NCBI GenBank assembly: GCA_021779535.1
Contig: JAJYAM010000001.1
Location: forward strand, 97,152-161,151
Source: Pseudomonadota bacterium
GTDB taxonomy: Bacteria; Pseudomonadota; Gammaproteobacteria; Steroidobacterales; Steroidobacteraceae
Reading direction: 5' to 3'
DNA length: 64,000 nt
The position numbers and the translations under genes were made by a program. Of the stretch, positions 46,534 through 54,350 are shown one piece after another. A model generated the notes under the pieces. The model was given only the letters and a program-made list of their open reading frames with translations, did not search any database and was not told the DNA's origin. The stretch's first letter is position 1. Every line of letters begins with the position of its first letter.

Positions 46534-48906
46534 TCAATAATGATATTGGACGGTCGCACTGAACGTGCGGGGCGGCCCGTAGAAGCCGATCTGGCTGACG
46601 CCGCCGAGCAAACCGGTGCTGCCGAAGTCATAACCGGCGACCCGATACCAGCGGTTGAAGAGGTTCTTGCCGTCGACCGCGAAACGCCAGGTGCCGCCGC
46701 GGGTGGTGTAGGCAAGTCCGGCGTCGACGAGTCCGTAGGCGGGCTGGTCGGTCACGCTCGGCGTCGTGTTCGCGACCTTCGCGAAGCTGCGCCAATCCCA
46801 GCCGGCCCGGGCGAGGAGGTTCCCGCCCCCGAGCTGCCACGTATACATCGCGTAGGTCGATACCGTCCACGCCGGCGCGTTGATCGGCCGATTCTGGTCG
46901 GCGACGTTCACGGGCGGCGAATTCGCCGAGCAGCCGGCGGTGAACGCGGTGCAGCCGACGAGGAAATCCTGATAGTAGGAGTCGAGGTAGCCGACGTTCA
47001 GCCCGAGCGTGAGCGGCGCGATCGGCTTCCACTCCGACTCGATCTCGACGCCCTGGTTGATCTGCCTCCCGGCGTTCAACACGGCGGTGACGTTCTGCGG
47101 CACGCCGTTGGCGTCGACGAACTGCTGCACGCCGATTTGCGCATTCTTGTACGGATCGTAGAACAGCGTGACGTCGAGCAGGAGCGTGTCGTCGCGCAGG
47201 GTCGACTTCATGCCGAGCTCGTAGCTGTCCGCGGTCTCGGAGCCGTAGCCTTGTTCGGTTTGCGGATAGACGGCCGCGTTGCCGCGCATGTCGAAGCCGC
47301 CGCTCTTGAATCCCTTGCTGTAGCTCACGTAGCCCATCACGTGCGGCGTGAAGTGGTAGTCGAATCCCAGCCGGGGGGAGACGTTCGGAAAAGAGCGGCT
47401 CGCGGTGTAGTTCGTCAGGATGCCGGCGGCGGCGTCCGGGAACAGGAAGAACCCCGGCGGGGGGCTCGAGGCGTCGAAGAACGTCTGATTGGGCAGCAAC
47501 TGCGTCGGCGCGACGCTCGCATATTGCGCCTGGTAGACCTGCGCGGTCTTGCGATCCTGGTTCCATCGCACGCCGGCGTCGAGGTTCAACCGGTCGGTGA
47601 GCTTCCAGGTGGTGTCCGTGTACAGGGCGGTGCTGCGAGTCTGCACGCATCCGTCGACGAGCGAGGTCAGGTACAGCCCGTATACCGGCACCAGTACGCC
47701 GATCGAAGCGTTGTAGGCGCCGCAGGCGCTGCTGTTCATGTAGAACACGCCGCCGACGGCCTTCAGCCGGTCGCCGCTGTAGGTGAGTTTCGCTTCCCCG
47801 GAGGCCTGTCGCTCCCGATATTGCGCCGGCACCTGGAAGAGATTGGAGTCGAGTTCCTCGAAGTCGATGAACTGCCGCCCGTGACCCTCGCGGTACGCGC
47901 CGATCACCTTCAGCGCGAAGCGCGGGGCGAGATTCTGCGTATACACGGCCGCGATGCCGTTGCGGAAATAGCGGTCCTGATTCACCGGCATGTCCGTGCG
48001 GGTGTCGTAGCGGCTGTCGAGCGATGGCGCATACGCGTTGGTGAGCCGCTGGCCGCCGGAGGCGTTCGAGTGGTCCTGGGTCGTGTCCGCGGTGATCTCG
48101 AGCTTCGAGCTCGCGCCCCAGGTCGCGGTCACGTTGCCGCGGGCGGCCAGCACGTCGTAGTTCGACACGTCCTGGCCGATCGAGTTGTAGGGACTCGGCG
48201 CGGCGCCGGCCTGCGCGACCACGTGGCCGTAACCGTCGTGGTGCACGTCGGCGACCGCGAGCCCGGCGTAGAGATGGTCGGCGACCAGGGGCATCGAGCC
48301 GCTCAGCTTCACGTCCCTTTCGCCATAGGTCCCGCCGGTCACCGAGGCCTTCAGCGAGGGCGGTCCGACGATGTCGCGGGTCACGTACTTGATCGCGCCG
48401 GCGATCGTGTTCTTGCCGTACAGGGTCCCCTGCGGTCCGCGCAGCACCTCGATCCGCTGCACGTCGTAGACGTCGAGCAGCGCGGCCTGCGGGCGCGCCA
48501 GGTAGACATCGTCGATGTAGACGCCGACGCTCGGATCGAACCCCCACAGCGGATCGCTCTGCCCCACTCCGCGGATGTACACGTTGATCGTGCTGCTCGT
48601 CGCGCGGTCCGCGGAGATCTTCACGTTCGGGACGAAGGAGCCGAGGTCCGCGAGCGAGGTCACGTCGCGCACCTCCAGCTCATGGCCGGTGAGGGCGGTC
48701 ACCGCGATCGGCACGTTCTGCACGTCCTCGCGGCGGCGACGCGCCGTGACCACGATCTCGGCGAGCCGATCGTCGGGACGCGCCGCGGCCGGCGGCTGCG
48801 CGGCGGCGCCACTCGACGGATGCAGCGTCGCGATCAGCGGCAGCAGCGCCGAAACAGCGGAAGGAATGCGTGAGCGGCGTGGAGCCGTGCGCGGTGTCTT
48901 GTGCAT
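46534..48906 (-). CDS. TonB-dependent receptor
   Basis: IVVTARRRREDVQNVPIAVTALTG TonB-box/plug, RIEVLRGPQGTLYGKNTIAGAI, C-terminal beta-barrel ending ...FSATVQYHY. Confidence 0.95.
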   Translation of the reverse strand: MHKTPRTAPRRSRIPSAVSALLPLIATLHPSSGAAAQPPAAARPDDRLAEIVVTARRRREDVQNVPIAVTALTGHELEVRDVTSLADLGSFVPNVKISADRATSSTINVYIRGVGQSDPLWGFDPSVGVYIDDVYLARPQAALLDVYDVQRIEVLRGPQGTLYGKNTIAGAIKYVTRDIVGPPSLKASVTGGTYGERDVKLSGSMPLVADHLYAGLAVADVHHDGYGHVVAQAGAAPSPYNSIGQDVSNYDVLAARGNVTATWGASSKLEITADTTQDHSNASGGQRLTNAYAPSLDSRYDTRTDMPVNQDRYFRNGIAAVYTQNLAPRFALKVIGAYREGHGRQFIDFEELDSNLFQVPAQYRERQASGEAKLTYSGDRLKAVGGVFYMNSSACGAYNASIGVLVPVYGLYLTSLVDGCVQTRSTALYTDTTWKLTDRLNLDAGVRWNQDRKTAQVYQAQYASVAPTQLLPNQTFFDASSPPPGFFLFPDAAAGILTNYTASRSFPNVSPRLGFDYHFTPHVMGYVSYSKGFKSGGFDMRGNAAVYPQTEQGYGSETADSYELGMKSTLRDDTLLLDVTLFYDPYKNAQIGVQQFVDANGVPQNVTAVLNAGRQINQGVEIESEWKPIAPLTLGLNVGYLDSYYQDFLVGCTAFTAGCSANSPPVNVADQNRPINAPAWTVSTYAMYTWQLGGGNLLARAGWDWRSFAKVANTTPSVTDQPAYGLVDAGLAYTTRGGTWRFAVDGKNLFNRWYRVAGYDFGSTGLLGGVSQIGFYGPPRTFSATVQYHY

Positions 48907-49010
48907 GTCGAACCCCCTGTGCGGCCGTCGCTTGCGGCCGTCGTTTTCCGTCGATCCTCGCGTCGAGCTTTGCGCCGATCGCGGCGCCCCGTGCGGGGCG
49001 AGACCGATTA

Positions 49011-49046
49011 TTCAACAAATGTTGAAGTAAATTCAACAATTGTTGA
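49011..49046. promoter_or_regulatory. Tandem palindromic operators between TetR regulator and TonB-receptor operon
   Basis: TTCAACAAATGTTGAA (49011-49026) and perfect palindrome TCAACAATTGTTGA (49033-49046); centres 21 bp apart. Confidence 0.85.
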
Positions 49047-49116
49047 TTACGGGATCGGCGCCGGCGGGCCGGGGGGTCGCGTTGCGAGTCGGTTCGAGGT
49101 GCGGGAAAATGCGCCG

Positions 49117-49917
49117 ATGCGAATGATGCGACGCAAAACCCGCGCCCGGAACCCCGCCGCCGGACCCGCGAAACTGCGGATCCTCGACGCCGCCGAGGAG
49201 CGGTTCGCGCGCAACGGCTTCTACGGAGTGTCGGTCCGCGACATCACCGAGGCCGCCGGCGTCGACGTCGCGCTCGTCAGCTACCACTTCGGCGGCAAGC
49301 GCGAGCTGTTCGCCGCGGTGTTCCAGCGACGCGCGCAGACGTTGAACGCGGAGCGGCTGGCGCTGCTCGAGCAGGTGCGCCGGCAGGCCCTGCCGGGCAC
49401 GCCCGCGATCGAGGAGATCGTCAATGCGTTCACCTTCCCGTTGCTCGAGCGCTCCGCGAGGGGGGGGCCGGGCTGGAAGAGCTATTTCGCGCTGATCGCC
49501 CAGGTCAACAACTCGCCCGAGTGGGGCCCGGTGTTGATGACCGAGCATTTCGATCCGCTGGTCGAACGATTCATCGCCGTCCTGCGCGAGGCGCTGCCCG
49601 ATTGCGATCCACGGGAGATCTACTGGGGTTACCAGTTCCTGACCGGCGCGCTGACCTTGACCTTCGCCGAGACCGGCCGCATCGACAAGCTCTCCGGCGG
49701 GCTGTGCCGTTCGAGCGACCTCGACAGCGTGCACGCGCGGCTCGCGCGCTACGTCGCCGCCGGATTCCGCGCGCTGTGCGCGTATGCAAAACCGGCCGGC
49801 GTGAAGCCTGCGACGGGCACGGCGAGACCACGCCAGCGCGCCGCCAAGCCTCGCTCGCCGAGCCCGAGCCCCGGTCGTCGCGCACGCCGGCGCACATCGC
49901 CTGAACGCAGGCGATGA
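49117..49917 (+). CDS. TetR/AcrR family transcriptional regulator (C-terminal domain CerR-like)
   Basis: KLRILDAAEERFARNGFYGVSVRDITEAAGVDVALVSYHFGGKRELFAAVFQRR HTH; basic Pro/Ser/Arg-rich C-terminal tail. Confidence 0.92.
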   Translation: MRMMRRKTRARNPAAGPAKLRILDAAEERFARNGFYGVSVRDITEAAGVDVALVSYHFGGKRELFAAVFQRRAQTLNAERLALLEQVRRQALPGTPAIEEIVNAFTFPLLERSARGGPGWKSYFALIAQVNNSPEWGPVLMTEHFDPLVERFIAVLREALPDCDPREIYWGYQFLTGALTLTFAETGRIDKLSGGLCRSSDLDSVHARLARYVAAGFRALCAYAKPAGVKPATGTARPRQRAAKPRSPSPSPGRRARRRTSPERRR

Positions 49918-50351
49918 TCGCGCTGCTGCAACGGGTCACCGAGGCGTCGGTCGCGATTGCCGGTGAGCGCGGTGCCGGGATCGGCCGGGGTCTCCTCGCC
50001 CTGATCGGCATCCGGCCGACCGACACCGCCGAGGCGGGCGATCGTCTGCTGGACCGCATGCTGCACTACCGCATTTTCGCCGACGAGCAAGGACGCATGA
50101 ACCGCAGCGTGACCGAGGTCGGGGGCGGCCTGTTGCTGGTCCCGCAGTTCACCCTCGCCGCCGACACCCACAAGGGACTGCGGCCCGGCTTCTCTCGCGC
50201 CGCACCACCGGAGCAGGCGCGCGCGCTGTTCGAGTCGCTGGTCGAACGCGCGCGCCAGCGGCATGCGCCCGTCGGCAGCGGCGTATTCGGCGCGGACATG
50301 CAAATCAGCCTGACCAACGACGGCCCGGTCACGATCTGGCTCGAATCCTGA
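49914..50351 (+). CDS. dtd: D-aminoacyl-tRNA deacylase
   Basis: MIALLQRVTEASVAI, LLDRMLHYRIFADEQGRMNRSV, LLLVPQFTLAADTHKGLRPGFSRAAPP, FGADMQISLTNDGPVTIWL. Confidence 0.97.
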   Translation: MIALLQRVTEASVAIAGERGAGIGRGLLALIGIRPTDTAEAGDRLLDRMLHYRIFADEQGRMNRSVTEVGGGLLLVPQFTLAADTHKGLRPGFSRAAPPEQARALFESLVERARQRHAPVGSGVFGADMQISLTNDGPVTIWLES

Positions 50352-50444
50352 GCGTTGCCGCGCACCGGCCGATCCGGGCCAGCACGGGACCTTTCGCGTA
50401 TCATCGAGGGTCCAAGACTGCAGACGTGGATTCGGAGAATGGAA

Positions 50445-50684
50445 ATGATCGATTCAAAGATGCTGCTGGTGATCCTCGCGATCGTGCTCGTCGTGTTCGG
50501 CACCAAACGGCTGCGCTCGATCGGGTCGGATCTCGGCGCGGCCGTGAAGGGCTTCAAGGACGCGATGAACGAGGGTGAGACGCAGGAACAGGTCAAGCAG
50601 ATCAAGCAGGACGCGGACGCGGGCTTCGACGCGAGCGCGAAGCGCGAAGGCGAGACCAAGGTGCCGCCGAACCCGAGCGCGTGA
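50445..50684 (+). CDS. tatA: Sec-independent translocase TatA
   Basis: [37 protein letters not shown]; start 50445 preferred (GGAG spacing), 50439 possible. Confidence 0.93.
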   Translation: MIDSKMLLVILAIVLVVFGTKRLRSIGSDLGAAVKGFKDAMNEGETQEQVKQIKQDADAGFDASAKREGETKVPPNPSA

Positions 50685-50691
50685 CGCCGCG

Positions 50692-51048
50692 ATGCTGGAT
50701 TTCGGTTTCTCGGAAATCCTGCTGACCTCGGTGATCGCGCTGGTCGTGCTGGGACCGGAGCGGCTGCCGAAGGTCGCCCGCCAGATCGGCAATTGGGTCG
50801 GCCGCGCGCGCGTGCTCAGCCGGCAGCTGAGCGAGCAGCTCGAGCGCGAAGTGAGCGCCGAGGAACTCCTGCGGCAGCGTTCGCGGCCGGCGTCCCCGGC
50901 CGCGAATGCGCAGCCCGCGACGACGGCCGCGCCGGATCCGATGCCCGCGGCGGGCCCGGAAGCGGACCCGTCCGCGGCGGCGCATCCCGCCGATGCGGCC
51001 GCGCCGGCGGCCGAGGCCACGCCCTCGATCCGCCCGCCCAATGACTGA
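50692..51048 (+). CDS. tatB: Sec-independent translocase TatB
   Basis: MLDFGFSEILLTSVIALVVLGPERLPKVARQIGNWVGRAR. Confidence 0.94.
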   Translation: MLDFGFSEILLTSVIALVVLGPERLPKVARQIGNWVGRARVLSRQLSEQLEREVSAEELLRQRSRPASPAANAQPATTAAPDPMPAAGPEADPSAAAHPADAAAPAAEATPSIRPPND

Positions 51049-51829
51049 ACCGGAAGGTACGAGCGAGGATCTTGCCGAGGGCACGCTGATCTCGCACCTG
51101 CTGGAGCTGCGCGATCGGCTGCTGAAAGCGATGATGGCGATCGGGATCTGCTTCATCCCGACCGCGACCTACATGAACCAGCTGTTCACGTGGGTCGCGA
51201 AGCCGCTGATTCACCGGCTGCCGGCCGGCTCGACCTTGATCGCGACGAGCGTGGTGGCGCCGTTCATGGTCCCGTTCAAGCTCGCGCTGGTCGCGGCGAT
51301 CGCCCTGGCGATGCCGTACGTGCTCTTCCAGGCCTGGGCGTTCATCGCGCCGGGGCTGTACCGCCACGAAAAGAAGCTCGCGATTCCGCTGCTGTTCTCG
51401 AGCGTGCTGCTGTTCTACCTCGGCGCGGCGTTCGCGTACTTCTTCGTGTTCCCGGTGATGCTCGGCTTCTTCGTCTCGACCACGCCGAAGGGCGTGATGA
51501 TGATGACCGACATGGGGAATTATCTCGACTTCGTGATGGTGCTGCTGCTCGCGTTCGGGGCGGCGTTCGAGGTGCCGATCGCGACCGTTCTGCTCGTCTG
51601 GGCGGGCATCGTGAAAATCACCAGCCTGACGAAGAACCGCGGCTTCGTACTGCTCGGGGTCTTCATCGTCGCCGCGTTCCTGACCCCGCCGGATGCGGTC
51701 TCGCAGAGCTTCATGGCGGTGCCGATGTACGTGCTCTACGAGGTCGGGATCGTGATGTCGAAGGTGCTGCTGAAAGACAAGATCGCCGCACGCGCGAAGG
51801 AAGAGTCCGAGCGGGGCGCTCCGGGCTAG
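51041..51829 (+). CDS. tatC: Sec-independent translocase TatC
   Basis: GTLISHLLELRDRLLKAMM, YVLFQAWAFIAPGLYRHEKKLA, TPPDAVSQSFMAVPMYVLYEVGI. Confidence 0.97.
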   Translation: MTEPEGTSEDLAEGTLISHLLELRDRLLKAMMAIGICFIPTATYMNQLFTWVAKPLIHRLPAGSTLIATSVVAPFMVPFKLALVAAIALAMPYVLFQAWAFIAPGLYRHEKKLAIPLLFSSVLLFYLGAAFAYFFVFPVMLGFFVSTTPKGVMMMTDMGNYLDFVMVLLLAFGAAFEVPIATVLLVWAGIVKITSLTKNRGFVLLGVFIVAAFLTPPDAVSQSFMAVPMYVLYEVGIVMSKVLLKDKIAARAKEESERGAPG

Positions 51830-51847
51830 GCGCTCGCGTCCGCCGGC

Positions 51848-52780
51848 ATGCCAGTCGATTCCCGCCGTCCGGCGAAGCTCGCGCTGGCCCTCGCGACCGT
51901 CTACCTGGTCTGGGGCTCGAGCTTCCTGTTCACGAAGATCGGGGTGGCGCATCTGCCGCCGGCGCTGTTCGCCGGCGCACGTTTCGCGACCGCGGGGCTC
52001 GTGCTCACGCTGATCGCGCGCCGCTGGCTGCGCGAACCGTGGCCCGGCACGGGCCGTGATTACCGCCACGTCGCCGTGTGCGGCGTGTTGATGGTCTTCG
52101 GGAGCAACGGGCTCAGCGTCTGGGCGATGCGCTACTTGCCCTCGCACGAGGTCGCGCTGCTGAACGCCACCTCGGCGCTGTGGATCGCGACGCTCGGCGC
52201 ATTCGGCCGGCGGGGCCATCGACTGACGGTGGCGGCGATCGTGAGCCTCGCGCTCGGCTTCATGGGCACCGCGTTGATGCTCGCGCCGGCGGCGCAGCCG
52301 CAACCGCGGATGCTGACCGCGAAGCTCGCCGTCGTCGCCGGCTGCCTCGCCTGGTCGCTCGGCACCGTGTACTACCGCAACTCGGGAACGCGCATGACGC
52401 CCTTGATGTTCGTCGGCCTGCAGCTGATCGTCGGCGGCGCGCTGCTGCTCGCGACGGGATTCGCGACCGGCGAGGCCGCGCGATGGTCGCTCGATCTGCC
52501 CGGAGCCGTATCGCTCGCCTACCTGACGTTCGCGAGTTCCTGCCTCGCGTATTCCGCGTATGGTTGGCTCGCGGTCAACACGACGCCGACGGTGGTCGGC
52601 ACCTACAGCTACGTGAATCCGACGATCGCGACCTTCCTCGGTTGGCGGTTCCTGCACGAGACCTTGACCCGGCGGCAGATCGCCGGGATGGCGACGGTCA
52701 TCGCCGGCCTGCTGCTGTTGACGCGGAGCCAGGCCGGCCGGTTCGCACGGCGCGGCGGGACCGAGCCGGGCACGCGCTGA
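51848..52780 (+). CDS. EamA/DMT family transporter
   Basis: 310 aa, 10 TM-like segments, LVWGSSFLFTKIGVAHLPPALFAGARFATAG. Confidence 0.9.
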   Translation: MPVDSRRPAKLALALATVYLVWGSSFLFTKIGVAHLPPALFAGARFATAGLVLTLIARRWLREPWPGTGRDYRHVAVCGVLMVFGSNGLSVWAMRYLPSHEVALLNATSALWIATLGAFGRRGHRLTVAAIVSLALGFMGTALMLAPAAQPQPRMLTAKLAVVAGCLAWSLGTVYYRNSGTRMTPLMFVGLQLIVGGALLLATGFATGEAARWSLDLPGAVSLAYLTFASSCLAYSAYGWLAVNTTPTVVGTYSYVNPTIATFLGWRFLHETLTRRQIAGMATVIAGLLLLTRSQAGRFARRGGTEPGTR

Positions 52781-52801
52781 GCGCGCGCCCCCACCCGGGC
52801 G

Positions 52802-53176
52802 TCAATCGCGCCGGACGATGATCTGGATCCGGCCGCGCGGCCCGATGAACCACGAGCCGATCATGCTCACGATGCTGACGATCAGCGCGCTCCAAAACGC
52901 CGCGGAGAAGCTCGCGACGTGCATCCCGGGAAGCATCCAGGCGACCAGCGCGACCATCCCGGCATTGATCACCAGCAGGAACAGTCCCAGCGAGAACACC
53001 GTCATCGGCAGCGTCAACAGGATCGCGACCGGTCGGACGACCGCGTTGACGACGCCGAGCAGCACGCCGGCGAGCAGGAGCGTCGCCGGACCGTCGATCG
53101 TGATGCCCGGGACCCACGCGGTCGCTATCCACAGACCCAGCGCAGCGATCGCGGCGCGAATCAGAAAGCCCAACAT
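52802..53176 (-). CDS. Phage holin family / four-TM membrane protein
   Basis: 124 aa, GVLLGVVNAVVRPVAILLTLPMTVFSLGLFLLVINAGMVALVAWMLPG. Confidence 0.85.
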   Translation of the reverse strand: MLGFLIRAAIAALGLWIATAWVPGITIDGPATLLLAGVLLGVVNAVVRPVAILLTLPMTVFSLGLFLLVINAGMVALVAWMLPGMHVASFSAAFWSALIVSIVSMIGSWFIGPRGRIQIIVRRD

Positions 53177-53257
53177 GTGAACCCTTCCTCCGTCGCCGGA
53201 ACCTGCGGGCGGGGCGTCAGGATATCAAGCGCAGCCGGCGGCGCGCGATCGGATCGA

Positions 53258-53812
53258 TCAATAGTCGAGGCCGGGGAGCGGCGGCTCGGCCGGCGGCTGC
53301 GGCAGCGGCTGCATTCGCGGGGGCTTCTCGAGCGCGACCTTCAGCCGCGCGAGGCCCCGCCCCCACCCGACCCGCACGCGCTTGTAGAACGCGTCCCAGG
53401 CGGCGGCCTCGGAGATCCCGGAGCCGAGTAACCGCAGCGACGTGCGGCCGGGCCCGTCGCGGGAATCGAGCAGGAAGTCGTCGACGATCGCGCTTGCGCA
53501 GGGCGGCATCCCGCGCTCGGCGAAGTAGATCAACCGCAGCCGCCGATTCGGGTCGTACACGTCGATCCGCGCTTCCCGGCCACGCTCGCGGTCGCCGACG
53601 CGGTACTGGCCGCCGGCGCGCGCGTCGATCCAGGCCTCCGCGCCCAACCAGATCCGCACCAGCGCGGGCTCGGTCAACGCACGCCAGACACGTGCCGGCG
53701 GCGCCTCGATGTCGGCCAGGCAGGCATAACCGCGGGTCCCGGTGCGGGCAGTTTTCAAGGGAGATCTCGTCACTTTCGGGACTGATAGAATCCCGCATCC
53801 GCGGAGGAACAT
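53258..53812 (-). CDS. SRPBCC/AHSA1-like domain protein
   Basis: DIEAPPARVWRALTEPALVRIWLGAEAWIDARAGGQYRVGDRERG. Confidence 0.8.
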   Translation of the reverse strand: MFLRGCGILSVPKVTRSPLKTARTGTRGYACLADIEAPPARVWRALTEPALVRIWLGAEAWIDARAGGQYRVGDRERGREARIDVYDPNRRLRLIYFAERGMPPCASAIVDDFLLDSRDGPGRTSLRLLGSGISEAAAWDAFYKRVRVGWGRGLARLKVALEKPPRMQPLPQPPAEPPLPGLDY

Positions 53813-53814
53813 CC

Positions 53815-54198
53815 ATGACGTACGTCGATATCGTGACCGGCCTCGCAGTTCTGCAGTACCTCGTGTTCGGATTCAAGGCCGGCGCCGCCCGCGAGCGCTA
53901 CGGCATACGGGCGCCGGCGGTCACCGGCCACGAGATCTTCGAGCGCCGCTTCCGCGTGCAGCAGAACACGCTCGAGCAGCTGATCGCGTTGTTGCCGGGC
54001 TTGTACCTGTTCGGCCGTTATCTCGATCCGCGCTGGGGCGCGGCGATCGGCGGCCTGTACCTGCTGGGCCGCGAACTGTATTCGGCCGCCTACGTCCGCG
54101 ATCCTGCGAAGCGCGGTCCGGGCTTCGGACTGTCGTTTCTCGCGGTCACGGTCCTCGTGCTCGGCGGCCTGGCCGGGGCGCTGCGCACGCTGTTCTGA
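53815..54198 (+). CDS. MAPEG family membrane protein
   Basis: 128 aa; FERRFRVQQNTLEQLIALLPGLYLFGRYLDPRWGAAIGGLYLLGRELYSAAYVRDPAKRGPGFGLS. Confidence 0.9.
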   Translation: MTYVDIVTGLAVLQYLVFGFKAGAARERYGIRAPAVTGHEIFERRFRVQQNTLEQLIALLPGLYLFGRYLDPRWGAAIGGLYLLGRELYSAAYVRDPAKRGPGFGLSFLAVTVLVLGGLAGALRTLF

Positions 54199-54231
54199 GT
54201 CCGCGCCGGTGCGCGCGCGAGGGCGCACGCG

Positions 54232-54237
54232 TATAGT
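54232..54237 (+). promoter_or_regulatory. Putative -10 element (TATAGT) of the TPP riboswitch transcript
   Basis: GCGTATAGTAGCC; predicted +1 coincides with the 5' end of the aptamer; -35 not clear. Confidence 0.45.
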
Positions 54238-54242
54238 AGCCA

Positions 54243-54350
54243 CCGCTGGGGTGGTCCCGTCGCCGGGGCCTGAGATGCCGAGCGGGCGCGATCCTGCGCC
54301 TCGCGGCAAACCCATAGAACCTGATCCGGTTAATGCCGGCGGAGGGAGCG
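54243..54350 (+). ncRNA. Thiamine pyrophosphate (TPP/THI-box) riboswitch
   Basis: CCGCTGGGGTGG...GGCCTGAGATGCC...CAAACCCATAGAACCTGATCCGGTTAATGCCGGCGGAGGGA; contains the conserved CTGAGA and ACCTGATCxGGxTAATGCCxGCGGAGGGA blocks. Confidence 0.95.

Noticed and set aside
50816-52657. 613-aa minus-strand ORF opposite tatB/tatC/EamA
   Set aside because: RDQRE-type compositional artefact; tatBC are clear on the + strand.
52802-53176. Prophage remnant suggested by the phage-holin-family protein
   Set aside because: This four-TM family is widespread as a chromosomal membrane protein; no other phage genes nearby.
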